Positions 50,101-62,700 of a stretch of DNA of 64,000 nucleotides are shown here, in pieces. The position numbers were made by a program, and so were the translations under genes. This stretch comes from Epiperipatus broadwayi (taxonomy: Eukaryota; Onychophora; Udeonychophora; Euonychophora; Peripatidae), in contig JAQFVV010006509.1 in the NCBI GenBank assembly GCA_028023455.1, positions 931,529 through 995,528 on the forward strand, in the 5' to 3' direction. The number at the start of each line of letters is the position of its first letter. Positions within the stretch are counted from its first letter, which is position 1. The notes under the pieces were generated by a model that was given only the letters and a program-made list of their open reading frames with translations, searched no databases and had not been told where the DNA came from.

Positions 50101-50786
50101 TAAATTAGTCAAAGCAGAGGTAAATATAACTACAAATTATGTCTTCCATATTAATTAATATCTTCTCATAATTCATTTTGTCAAATGCTTTTTTAATATC
50201 AAAAAAAAACAAATATTATTTTCCCATCCTGTTTTTATATACCATTCAATGCAATATTAATTCCTTTTTCACTTGCCCATGTAATTTTTTGCATACATTA
50301 ATCCATATACGTAATGAAGTGTTTTTTTTCTTTTCTTTATATCATATAGCTGACTGCACTTTCAGAAGGAAGCACTATAATCATAGATATCATGTTAGCT
50401 GCTGTTGCATTGCTTTAATTATAGTAAGATCTAATGCACATGCTATGTAAATACATGTTACATAAATTAAATCATTTAAATATTTCATTTATAAGACAGC
50501 TGAATACTTTTTCTCTATTGTTTATAACATTTATTTGATTGACAATAAACCTAGCCTCTTTAATCTTTGTGTTCTGATCATTTCTCTCTCTATATACCAA
50601 GTTGACTGGCAGTAGGTCAAAGCTATGATCATATTTAAATGACTTAATTTACATAGCATGCATAATTAGATCCTAGTACAAGCCCCATCAGCTAATATGA
50701 GGATTATGATTATGGTGCTCACCATTGAAAGTGCATTCAGCAATATGATATATATATATATATATATATATATATCATATTGCTAT

Positions 50787-50823
<37 letters not shown>

Positions 50824-53200
50824 CTGTTTGTTATGCAAAAAGACTAACATATAAAAAGAAGTATCATTCAATAATATTTTTATTATCACATCCAGTTGAG
50901 TTCTGATGTTTTATCCTTTTGAAAACAAAATAACTCTCTAGATATTAACTCTTGCTAAATACATCTTTATCCTGCCTAGTGCTTGGTCTTTATACGAGAA
51001 GTCACAATAGTGATTGTTATCAATTTGTACCCACTATTTTGATTTACATTTATTCACTATAATGATTATATAAAAAAATTGGGGGGCCATTTTATAACAT
51101 TAATTATGTCAAAGAATACTTATTAAAGTCATCTCATCCAAATGCAGGATAATAGTTTTTATGATAATATAGTATGGTACATATTTTACTCATAAAACAC
51201 AACATTATAGTACTGCATTTAATATTTTAATTATAAGCTTAAAATATGATTAACGAATGTACAATTTTGTATTTAATTATCATCCACTGTTTTGGCAAGA
51301 CAATTAGTACTTCATTAATAACATATCCAAATTAAAGTTGTTAATTGTTAAACTTTTCAATGACAAAAATTTTGTGTGACTGAGTGAGGGAAAATTCTAA
51401 ACTTTTGATTTGTCAATTACAGAATCAGCAGTAAAAATATATTCATCTTTTAATATTATATTCATTTTAGTTTCATTTGTAAAAAGTATATTAATAATTT
51501 GTCATGTTATGAAAGTGAACAAAAGTTTTTTCAAAAATAAATTTTTATTTATAATTATAAAAATATTCAATAGCAGTGAATTTAAAAAAAAATGTTCATA
51601 ATGAATTGAAAAGTATGGCTGATGTCAATGATTTTTTTCTCAATTTTACATTGTGTAAAAGTAAATAATTTTTACTGAAATCTTAACTATTTTTTTAAAA
51701 TAATTATATTTTTAGTATATTTTATCCAAATAATTTATAATATGTCAAAAAATACTTTTAAAATAGTTTAAAAAATTCATTTATCATTTTCAAAATGAAA
51801 CAAAGAAGTTGGAGTGGTGAAAATTATTGACAAGAGAACTTCTTTGTCCAATATGAGCAACAACCAATCAGCACTAAGAAAGGGATTGTCTTCTTTCATT
51901 GTTAAAAGTAAAAATTAAATATTATTGATTTTTTACTTGTAAAATAATTCCAGATAGGGCAGCATATTATGGTACTTTTTTAAGCTTTAAAATGATCATA
52001 AATTCTTTATCGTAGCATTAAAAATGACAGTATTCAAGCAACTTAAAGCCGTGATCATCTAAAATTGGAGCACACTTGAAAAAGGTTAATGACTACAGAA
52101 GCAAAAAACAAACAGGTTCATTTAGTACCCAAATGTAAATCAATACAATGCTATAAAAATAACCAATTCATTCAGCATAAAATTAAAAATATGCGTTACA
52201 TATATTAGCTTTAGCTAAAATATTCAGGTAATTAATTTTGAATTAATTTTTTTCTGTCAAATAAAACCTGCTGCCATCACTAATTTAAAATATTTTCAGT
52301 AAAAAAAAAGGGGGAGGGATGAGCCAAGAAGGTAAAATAGTTTCATATTTATACAACTAATATCAAAAATTTCTAAATGTAAATTGAAAATAACATTCTT
52401 CATTGATTTTAAATCATCTCATAATTATTTTCAGATATTCAAAGTAAAGGAGACATTATTGCATGTGTAAAAGAAAAAAAAATGCAGAATCAAGAAATTT
52501 TTTAAAATTATTTTGGCATAAAATGAAAAATAATTTTTGGTCATAAATACTATCAATATTAAATTTCAAATTCTGTACAATATAAATTTTAGCTAAAATT
52601 TCAGACAATCAGTTTTGGATTAAAATTTTTACAAATGATAATTTCAATAAAATTGAAACTGCTATCTATCATATTTGAATTGCATTTTTTTTGGGGGGGG
52701 GGATGTGATGCTGATTTTATACAATTAATAACAAATTGTGTATGAATGAAAATACAATACAAATAAAGTGAGCAGGATTAATACCTCTAATGTTTACTTA
52801 AGTAGCCCATAACTCTGCCATTAACATATTGCAATATTCAACAAAATTTCTAAGTCATTATAAAAACATGACTACTATACTTAATAAAATAGTGATATGT
52901 TGTGTCCCTAAAATCTACTACAGTCATTGTATATATTTATTTAGATCAGTAAATACACATTGTAATGAAAACCTTTATTAAATATTGATTACAATATAAA
53001 AACTGAGATTGCATTACATTTTTACTTAAAATTGACTGTGACTATGTTTTTATAATGTATTGTATGTTTATATGGCTCTTGTTACACTAACAATAAATAA
53101 CAATTTTTTATGGTCAATCAAATGATTTATTAAACATTATTTTTTAATTTTAATAATTTCATGTAACTAATGCAATATAATCTTGTAGGCTACAGAATGA
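50101..53200. other. AT-rich intergenic stretch
   Basis: Apart from the TA palindrome at 50739-50784 I recognise no gene or transposon domain. Short frames (50178-50450, 51410-51601) have no recognisable family. Confidence 0.5.
50739..50784. repeat. Perfect 46-bp palindrome centred on (TA)n
   Basis: AGCAATATGA (50739-50748) and its exact reverse complement TCATATTGCT (50775-50784) flank a TA run, so the whole segment is self-complementary. A second TA run (about 50790-50822) follows directly. Confidence 0.9.
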
Positions 53201-53206
53201 AGTTTG

Positions 53207-56200
53207 CTGTTAACTGAAAGGGGACTATTTGATTTCTTTTTGAGGCCTTAAAGGCACCGAGCAGGGCAAATTCCTAATGTCTACTCCATACATTCTTGAA
53301 ATTGCGCTATTATTACTTCGTGATTATTCATATAGCATACAAACATGGATAGGATGCTCACCAATATGGATTATCCAGTGAAGTGAGTTTATTGGCATTT
53401 TACCTCTGAATTTAAGATCAATACCATGATATTTCTTCTCAGTTGCCTGATAAGGCAGAATAAATGTGGGTGTGAACGATAATTTTTTTCTAATAGATAT
53501 ATACAATCATAATAGACAAAAATAAATCACAAACCTTATTCCCAGAAGACTGTAGAGTCACTAGTCAAGGCAATAGTTGATGACCAAAGGTGGATAATGT
53601 TAAGCATCTCTTGATTGTGAAACCAAGCTGCCAATTGATGATGACTTTTCATTTAGATACTTACAACTGCAGATTACTTTCAAGTGAAGAAAATTGCAAG
53701 AAGTTGGAAGAACCATCGCATATTGAATAGAACATTATTGGACTTTGTGAAGTTAAAAAAAAGATGAAGAGACAACTGCTTTAAAAATTGGGCATATACA
53801 ATGTACAATAAAGGCACAAACATTGGAAATAGAAGTGGAGTAGGATTTACTATTAATAAAAAATGAAAGAACAACATTGTGGAGATGGATGATGTATTGG
53901 ACAGAATGGCAAGATATATTCAATTTTAATTGCAGATACCAAATAAAGATAATTCAGGTTTGTGCCCTAACTATTTCTCATAGTGATTAAGTAGTAGAAG
54001 ATTTTTATATGGATGCACAAAATTCAAACTAAATAAAATTTTAACATTATTATGGGAGACTTTAATGCTAAATTTGGTAAACAAATAAAAGATGAAAGTA
54101 CTGTAGGTAAATTTGGTTATGGTAATGGAAATAAAAAAGGACATAGATTTGTGGAGTTTGTAGAAGAAAATAAAACCTTTATATTATGAATAATTTTTTT
54201 GAAAATAATTTTAAAATAAAATGGACATGGAAGCATCCAAATGAAGTTAAAGTAGAAGTGGATTATATTTTGACTAACAGAAAATACATATTTCAAGATT
54301 GTAATGTCCTTAATAAATTCAACACAGGAAGTGATCATTAATTAGTAACATATAAGATACATGTTAATGCAAAACTAGAGAGATAAAAAATATAAAGAAA
54401 AATAATATTTACAGTTAAGATTCTTAATCTTCAGAAACATTTCTATAAATTTAATTAGAATTTGCAAATCGTTTTCAAGTATTAGTAGATTTTGAACATG
54501 ATTCAGATTTGAATTAAATTAATAAGAAAATAACTGATATACTTTTAAAAGCTACAACAAAGATAGCTTCTAGAAAGGATAAGCAAGTGACAAATAAAAT
54601 TTCTACTGAGACTAAAAAATTTATGAATAAAAAGAAGAAATATGGAGATATATAAAAATGATGAATTAAATAGGATTGAATATTTCAAAATTTGTAAAAT
54701 GATGTAAAAAAGTGTTGATAATAATATAAGAAAGTATAATTATAAAGTAGCAAGGAAAGCAGCAGAAGAGAATAAAAGTCTCAAGAGTGTAAAATAACAT
54801 TATGGTATTGGTTAATAAAGTTATATCTGGAATAAGAAAAAAGATGAAACTTACTAAAATGAGAGATGATATAAAATGAGTAGAAGAGTTCTATCAAGAA
54901 TTATATTAAAGTCAAGTACCTCCTACATTTATTATATCTTCTGAATTGCCCAGGGTTTGAAATCTTTGTGAGACATGCAATTAAATTTATGAAGAAGAGA
55001 AAATATCCACATAATGATGAAATTATAATTGATATAATAAAAGAATCAGGTGAAGAAATAGAAAAAAAGCATGGCAAGGTTATATACAAAATATCTATAT
55101 GATAAAGATGTGTCAGGTGTATGAAAGAATGCAATATTAATATTAATATTTAAAAAAGTATAAAGAAGATATTAGAAATTACAGACCTATTAGTCTTTTA
55201 TTGGTTTTATACAAAATTTTTATCAATATGATTATAACTCATTTACAGAGAACACTGGACTTCAATCAATCAAAAAATATGCTTAAATTAAAAGTTGTTT
55301 TAATATAGTAGATCTATACAAGTATTGAGAGAGGTTATAGAACTGAATGTTAGTTGCCATTATGCTTTGGATTTGTAGATTACAAAAAGACATTTGATTA
55401 TATAAGCACTTCTTCAGTGATTAAAGCATTGGATCATCAAGGTATAGACCATGGATATTGTCATATTTTGAAAAATATTTATAAAAATGCAACAGCAACA
55501 ATTAGATTACAAAATGATACTAGGAATGTTAACATTCCATATCTCCAAAACTTTTTAATGCAGTGCCGTAAGAAGTATTTTGTGGATTAAAATGAAAAGC
55601 TAAAGGAGTAAAAGTAAATGAGTTTATTTAAGTCTTTTAGATTTTGCATCTGATGAGGTCATTTTTGAAAGTAATGCTTCAGAACTTTAGGAAATGTTGC
55701 AAGAGTTATAAGATGAAAGTAATGTTCAATGGATTTTTTCAAAGTATGAAAATAAAAAATGTTTATGATGAGTTAGAAGAAGTTAACAACCACAAATTAT
55801 TACTACAAATTATTACTACAGATTATTACTACAAATGTAAACATAATTGATGAAATAAATTGTAGAATTAAACTTAGTTGGAGTGCTTTTGATAGAAATA
55901 ACATAATTTTAAAAAGAATATGCCTGTGTTTAAAAAAGGTTTTTAAATAAATATTTTACACCAGTTCTTACTTATGAATCTAAAACTTGGGCTCTTAATA
56001 GAAGATCAATACAGAGACTTCAGACTACTTAAAGAAGTATGGAGAAATGCATATTAGGATTAACAAGAAGAGCTTGAAAATGTGATACATGGATGAGACC
56101 AAACAGGTGTTACAGACATTGTTGAAAGAAGTAAAAGACTGGAGATGAGCTGGAAATATTTCTAGAAAAAAAGATAATATATGAACACTTAAATTCTTAA

Positions 56201-56385
56201 ATGGGATTAAAAGAAGTTGTAAAAGACCCAGAAAAAAAGCACATAGGAGCTGGATGGATTAAATAAGAAAATGTGCAGGTGTGTTGTGAAGAAAAGAGAC
56301 TAGAGATCAGACAAGATGGATTGAACTTGGGTAGACCTTCATCCTGCAGTGGATTGATAATAGTTGATGATGATGATAATACTGT
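53207..56385 (+). mobile_element. Full-length but inactivated RTE copy (copy B)
   Basis: Collinear with copy A from the first base (GTTAACTGAAAGG at 53209) to the 3' end (CTGCAGTGGATTGATAATAG at 56345, then a short TGA tail). Recognisable blocks are the endonuclease start TYNCRLLSSE (near 53660), GDFNAKFG (54055), WTWKHPNE (54220), GSDH (near 54330), the NYRPISLL block (55180), FGFVDYKKTFDY (about 55366-55400) with motif A, and the basic C-terminus near 56220. Many substitutions, stops and indels break the frame; the longest surviving open piece is under 80 codons. The DNA between the RQGDS block and motif C is shortened and the FADD motif is not intact. It is clearly older than copy A. Confidence 0.9.
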
Positions 56386-56726
56386 AGTACATTTTTTTAA
56401 AAAAATAAAACTTCAGTATGGATTTTTTTTTAGTGTAATGAAAAACAGTTATACAGAAGAGCACAATTTTTTTTTAAATATTTAGTTTAGTTTTTTTTTC
56501 TTTGTCTATTTTGCTATACTTTTTGAACAGTGAAAACACACATTTTTTTCTAGTGATTTCTCTGTTTTTTAAAGAGATTTTGTTTAAAATCATTATAATA
56601 TTAATATGACCATGAAAAAATCAAAAAAGTCTTTGAGATGAATAATGATGATTGGTGAATGAATCAGAGGAAGTAACCACTTTAAGCTGTAATTATTCTT
56701 TTTACATAGATTTAAGTTGCGTTATC
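56386..56726. other. Spacer between RTE copy B and the CATA array
   Basis: AT-rich, T-run-rich DNA; nothing recognised. Confidence 0.45.
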
Positions 56727-56844
56727 ATTCATACATACATACATACATACATACATACATACGTACATACGTACATACGTACATACATGCATGCATGCAT
56801 ACATACATGCATGCATGCATGCATACATGCATGCATGCATGCAT

Positions 56845-56875
<31 letters not shown>

Positions 56876-57092
56876 TACATACACACACACACATACACAC
56901 ATACATACACACACACATACATACATACACACATACATACATACACACATACACACATACATACATACATACACACATACACACACATACACACACACAT
57001 ACACACATACACACACACATACACACATACATACACACACATACACACATACATACACACATACACACATACACACATACATACATACATAC
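56727..57092. repeat. CATA / CGTA / TGCA / CACA compound satellite
   Basis: A 366-bp tetranucleotide array organised in blocks: pure CATA, then CATACGTA, then ATGC runs, then mixed CACA and CATA. All six frames stay open because the unit contains few stops, giving 122-147-codon His/Thr/Tyr or Cys/Val frames on both strands. These are repeat artefacts. Confidence 0.97.
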
Positions 57093-57099
57093 TGAACAC

Positions 57100-59590
57100 C
57101 TGCATAATACACTTAATGATAGTTTAAACAAGGATATAACGTACGTTAAAGGTTTTTAAATTTTTATACATAATCGATGTTATATTTTTAATATAATATT
57201 CCCAATTTATAGTGCAATGTTTTAGCTGGAGTAACTCGCCATTTTTCCCCCATACAATACTTATTCTATATGTGATATTCTTCTTTAACAATGAGTTTTG
57301 GGGGACCAATTGTCTTTACGAAGTGGGATAAAGATGTTTATCTAAATTCAGTGCTTCCAACAACACACATGAGATTAACTTATTGTTCTAAAATTTCCAC
57401 ACTTTACTACATTAGATCTTTTTTGCAAAGAACATCTTACTGAGTTTAAATTATATACAACAACTATTTTTAATTTCAAATAGAATTATTGAGGCTGTTG
57501 AGGGAAGTAGTCAGAGAATGAGATGATGTTTGTATTTCAGCAATAAGTCCCTCATCATCTCAGCTATAACTTTTACAAACTTCATTTCAATATTGCTAAC
57601 TTGGTCCTTTCTTATATCTCATACTTACGCAGGCGAGCTTATTATTTCTAACATTATTTCTATCAAATAAATCAAAAGAAATATTATGTATATATGCACA
57701 TACTAAATATATAATTAGTTTTATTTTTGCACTCATATATATATCCATTTGTTAAAGATTGTAAAACAAATATGTAAATTAAATCTGATTTTTTTTGTTT
57801 ACATTTACAGAACGATTAAAATGATTATTGTTATTATAATCATTTTTTATCTTTTGTTTCCATAGCAACTAAATTTTTCCATGTTCATGCAAAAAAGTGT
57901 AGGCTGTAGCAATTACTCATTAATGTTTGCGAGCAAGTATGAGATTCAAATGACTATATACCAATTCATACTAACAATTTGACAGCAAGGATCCATTGCA
58001 ACACACTATGTATGCAAATGAGATAAAGGCACACGCAATTCACATGGTAACACGTGGATTATATCACCCCTGGCAACTGAATGGGAGGGGGATAGCTTGG
58101 GACTTGTGAAGCAACTTTTTACAACTTTTAACATGAGTATTAAACATTTTTTTTTGAAGGGGTGTTTTATAAAACAGTTTTGACTTTTAAATATTAATAA
58201 AATAATAAAAATATAAATGTCTCTGTTATTTAAAATGTATTACATTTCATTATTATTAATATAATTTTATTACTAAAATTATAATAAAAATAATAATAAC
58301 AAAAAGCTTATAACATTTTTTAACTGTAGCCAAACACCTGTTTTAAATTTATTTCCAAAATGATATATATATGTGGAATTTTATTTGAAAGTTTTGGCGA
58401 GTCAATAATGAATATTAGATAATACATTATTTGTAGTCATATACTCAATAAAATGTACAGTAATATCCAAGATTTAGAATTAAAACTAATTAAAAAATAT
58501 TGACAAAAATATCAAAATTTAATATAATGTTGCAGTATTAAGTAGTCAATTTAATACAACCAGAAATAAATTAAACCACCGGTTAATAAGTACTTCAAAT
58601 ATTTATTCATAAAACAAAATCTGAAATAATTTCAAGAAATATATACAATCTTATTTATTTATGTATGAAATTTTAGCTATTAATAAAAAAGAATTAAAGT
58701 ATAAAAATTATTAATGATTGTAATTTCCATCTCTATAGGAAAAAAGAAAATATTCACTTATTAATAAGAGAAGAATAAGCTATTCAACAGAAAATAAATG
58801 CTGCTATCATTAATCATACAGTACATTCTTTTTTTATTTTAAAAAAAAAAAAAGTAATAAATAAATAAATGCAATTAACTAGCGTCATTATAATTAAACT
58901 GCACGATTCATAAAAACTTCTGTACTTTTGGCTTCGTAGAAAAAAAAATGTAATTAATTTTGAGATGATCTTACAATATTCCATTAAATTTAATTAAAAT
59001 GTTAAAAATGATTTTGATTATAAAATATTATTCTATAACATTTCTTTTAAATGTTTTATAAATGTTATTTAGAAAATGATGTGTACATATAATTCATTTT
59101 TCTATAATCAAAATTATAAAATAATTATACGCATAAAAATAATTTATCGTACTAAAGGTCCTCGTTGACATGGCTTCATTCAACATCGTTTTACATGATC
59201 ATGAATAAATAATTATAGAACAATGGAATAAAAAGTTTTGCAACAAATAAAATAGAAACTTCATAAAGCTTATCAGAAAACTTATAATGATAACAATATG
59301 TATTTTGTTATATATTTTTATACAGATATCACAGTATATTATCAATAATTAATAATAATAAAAAATAGTAATAATAATATAACTCCACAACTCCATATTA
59401 TTCACGGAAAATTTTTATATGTCATATGAGAATTTCATTAATAGATTGTACTTTCATTTACTATGATGAAAAAAAAAAAGGTTTACTGACTGAAAGATCT
59501 GTACTTTTTAATAATGGTAGAAATACATAGCTAACAGACCATAATTACGTAATATGATAAACATATTTCTGAAAAATCCCCTTCTTCTGA
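57100..59590. other. Intergenic DNA with a less AT-rich patch at 57230-58140
   Basis: No gene recognised. The patch 57230-58140 has mixed composition and clusters candidate transcription-factor motifs: an X-box at 57856, the octamer ATGCAAAT at 58012 followed by AGATAA, and CACGTG at 58052. The rest is AT-rich filler. Confidence 0.45.
57856..57869 (+). promoter_or_regulatory. Candidate RFX X-box (GTTTCCATAGCAAC)
   Basis: Fits the X-box consensus GTNRCC-AT-RGYAAC in all but one position (T for R at the fourth base). It is about 150 bp from an octamer motif and an E-box. No adjacent transcript is visible, so the role is conjectural. Confidence 0.3.
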
Positions 59591-60702
59591 TCATTCAACC
59601 GATATAGTACTTCTGATACTTAAATTTACTGGCAAGTCATCAATCATTATTTCTTTCATCATGCATACCAGAAATTGTCTTCTCAGAAATATATGAAAGA
59701 TTTATAAAATAGATCCTGTCCAAATGTTGGGTGCATATGTTAGTATACAAACTTTCAATATATTACCATCTCACCAGAACTACATTATCTCCAACATAGC
59801 TCTGAATTCTCATAGATGACATATATTTTAAAAATGTCACTAAAATCCCAATCTGACTATAACCATCCTAGACTTCCATCACTGAAAAAAACACACCAAT
59901 CAATTTCAGAACAACTTAAAGAATAAATGGCAACAAATAAAAGTATTCTTAAACAAGCCTCCCATATTAACAAGAGACTATATCAGATGGAAATTGGGTC
60001 ATCCCCCCATTCCAATCCCACCACCATTAAAATACAATCAGTTACTATTTATAATATTTATTATTTAGAGTCATGTTACAAAATAAACTCCTTAATCTAT
60101 CACATTTTTATATAGCAATCCAGAAGAAAAAATTCAATTTTCTCCTGGATACTTTATACAAAGAGTCGAGTCAACACCAGATTTTTTCTTAACCTGAAAT
60201 GAATGGCATCTCAATGCTCACACATGCACATCTTAATAAATCTGCAGCTACAAAGCCATATATAAAATATCAGGATTTTACCAAATATCATTTGTTCCAT
60301 TTATGGAATAAAACAATAAATGGTTTCCCCACTAGCAAATCTAAGTCCAATATCTAAATGTTATATTGGTATCAAAATAATATAATCAGTAATAAAAAAT
60401 AAATAAATAAAACCTTATATTAAATATAAATTATCAAAAATGCAATTTGCAGAAAAACCATTATCAACTAGTAGGCAGCATTTTTATTCAAAGCAACTAT
60501 AGAAACAATAAAAAACAAAAAACAAATCCATTCCAATTGTTATTCATTTAGTTATAGAGGCAGCCTTTGACATGATAACAATAAACACTCATTAAAAATC
60601 TTGTTAGTTCCAAAGGCTTTCTTATATTTACTTTCTAATTTACTATTAAACTGTAATATATATATACTTTCTAATTTACTATTAAACTGTAATATATATA
60701 TA
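59590..60702 (+). mobile_element. Degraded LINE (second family), part left of a nested RTE insertion
   Basis: A/C-rich, T-poor + strand. At 60515-60570 IETIKNKKQ and VIEAAFDMITIN match the motif A region of the copy at 38129 (NNKKYSPLVVQLDI, ALDMVSVD). LSNLLLN at about 60630-60650 matches LTNSLLN. The similarity stops exactly there and resumes at 61464, beyond the RTE fragment. Confidence 0.6.
60629..60700 (+). repeat. 36-bp tandem duplication with (TA)n edge at the RTE insertion point
   Basis: Two copies of a 36-bp unit, TACTTTCTAATTTACTATTA followed by AACTGTAATATATATA, lie head to tail directly before the RTE fragment. Confidence 0.9.
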
Positions 60703-61369
60703 TGAAAGTAGGACTAAAGATAAATGTTAAAAAGACTAAAGTAAGGTTTAATTGATTTGCTCAAAATATGAAAATAAAGATTGATTATGATGAATTAGAA
60801 AAAGTTAACAGTTACAAATACCATGGTCAGATTATTATTACCATGGAAACATAATGGAGGAAGTTAATCATAGAATTACACTTGGTAGAAATAACTTGAT
60901 ACTAAAAGGAAATATGCCTATGTGTTTGAAAAGGAAGGTTTTTAACAAATGTGTTTTATCAGCTCTTATTTATGGATCTGAGACTTGGACACTTAATAGA
61001 AGAGCAATACAGAGACTTCAGACCACTAAAAGAAGTATGGAGAGATGTATGTTGAGAGTAATAAGAAGAGATCGAAAACACAATGTATGGGTAAGAGAAC
61101 AAACAAGTGTTACTGACTTCATTGAAAAAATTAAAAGATTGAAGTGGAGTTGGACTGGAAATATTGCTAGAAGAGATGATAATAGATGGACAATTGAAAT
61201 TTTAAACTGGGTTCCAAGAGATTGTAAAAGACCCAGAAAGAAACTACATGTGAGATGGATGAATGAAATAAGAAAGTGTGCAGGAGTGATGTGGAGAAGA
61301 GATGCTAAAGATCACAGAAGATGGATTAAGCTTGGAGAGACCTTCATCCTGCACTGGATTGATAATGGT

Positions 61370-61372
<3 letters not shown>
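60703..61372 (+). mobile_element. 5'-truncated RTE copy with intact C-terminal frame (copy F)
   Basis: Starts abruptly inside the RT (VGLKINVKKTKV) and runs to the element 3' end. A stop replaces Arg in FNRFA, and a one-base loss near 60838 precedes the open frame 60854-61372. Those 172 codons cover GRNNLILKGNMPMCLKR, YGSETWTLNRRAIQRLQ and the basic C-terminus to LGETFILHWIDNG. Relative to copy A, 15 nt are deleted between two TTGGT repeats (LGWSAFGRNN became LGRNN). CAG at 61018 gives the Gln that is a stop in copy A. The 172-codon ATG is incidental. It lacks all catalytic motifs. It is inserted in a second-family LINE and is followed by TA repeats instead of (TGA)n. Confidence 0.9.
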
Positions 61373-61403
<31 letters not shown>

Positions 61404-61418
61404 ACCATTATCAATCCA

Positions 61419-61420
<2 letters not shown>
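61353..61420. repeat. Perfect 68-bp palindrome formed from the RTE 3' end
   Basis: ACTGGATTGATAATGGTTGA (61353-61372, the last bases of the RTE copy) is followed by a TA run and then by its exact reverse complement TCAACCATTATCAATCCAGT (61401-61420). A second TA run (61421-61456) follows. Confidence 0.95.
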
Positions 61421-61462
<42 letters not shown>

Positions 61463-61467
<5 letters not shown>

Positions 61468-62700
61468 TATATTACTCTAAATGGCAAAACCTCACCACCA
61501 ATCCAGGCTGCAGGGATCTCTACTTAATGCCTTATTTTTCACTGTTTACATAAATCCACTGGAGAAAATGAAATATCTGGAATTTATTGACCATACTTAA
61601 ACTCCAACATCTCGTGTATAGTGTATATGGATAAAATCTCAGTCTTTTTATCAGAAATTAAAAGCACATCTCCAATGTTTCTAAAGATTTTCAGATTATG
61701 CAAACAAATATACAAATACATATAAATTAATCTTCAGTATAAGAAAATGTTGTGACTGGAACATACATACAAACAATTATATAGTAAAATATTTTAAAGG
61801 TAAACCAAATCCATTTCTTAATTTATATTGTTACCTGTGCTATTTAACAAAATAGACTTAAAAATTAAAGTAGAAATCATAGTCAACTTCCAAACAAAAT
61901 CCTACATCACTTTGCATAAAAATATTTTTCAATGTGCTAATCATGGCAAAAAACCCATATTCTTTTCCAATAATACATTATACCAAATCATTTTTAAATC
62001 ACATAGAATTATAATGCAGGAATCTTTTATGGGTGAGGGGGGAGTAATTGCAATTTGATTAAGGCTTACTCACTTCTCTCTTTCAGAATTCAAAACCTAA
62101 TAATATAATTTCAATATATACTAAATAATTCCTATATCTATAGACAACCTGTAAAATCACTTTTTCAGACAATCACTAGCTAAACAATATTTAAATGCAA
62201 GTGTACTCTCTATACTGAACTTAATGTAATTAGAAGTTATTTGAACTCAGACTTTCAAGTTTCCTACAGTATCTGTTGTATAAAATGGAGTTGATTGATA
62301 TAGGGATTTGAAAATCTAATGTCAAATCCTTTCTAATTACCTAAACAATAATTCCTGAAGATACTATTCACTCTACTATTGCCCATAAAAAAAATTGGAT
62401 TTTAAATTAAATTTGAGTATTAAAAAATTCACTCTCATATTTTATACCTTCCAAATGACAAATGATAAAACTGTATTCAACATCACCATCAAACAACTTA
62501 CCATAAATTCAAATGTTGGTCACTTACATCACAATATTTTGGAATATTTACTACAAATTACTCTTGATTCTTTATCAACACAACGCTTCATAAGATTTAA
62601 AAGAAATTACCAAAATGTAGATCATTTATACAACCTTTGCTATAAAGATTCAGAACCTCAGGATGACATATTTTTCATGCCAAGGCCTTGATTATATTTG
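61463..62700 (+). mobile_element. Degraded LINE (second family), part right of the nested RTE insertion
   Basis: Resumes with ATTACTCTAAATGGCAAAAC, giving TLNGK, the block that follows SLLNRQIHV in the 38-kb copy. Then comes GSLLNALFFTVYINPLEKM (about 61515-61570), a decayed form of the VPQGSVLSPLLFTIYINPL RT block. Near 62570-62640 YQNVDHLYNLCYKD resembles the region after the RT thumb in CR1/Jockey/I-group LINEs. Frames are short and shifted, and the catalytic motif C is not intact. The 3' end is not defined. Confidence 0.6.

Noticed and set aside
56652-57159. Six overlapping frames of 122-147 codons, His/Thr/Tyr-rich or Cys/Val-rich
   Set aside because: All frames of the CATA/CACA satellite are open; repeat artefact.
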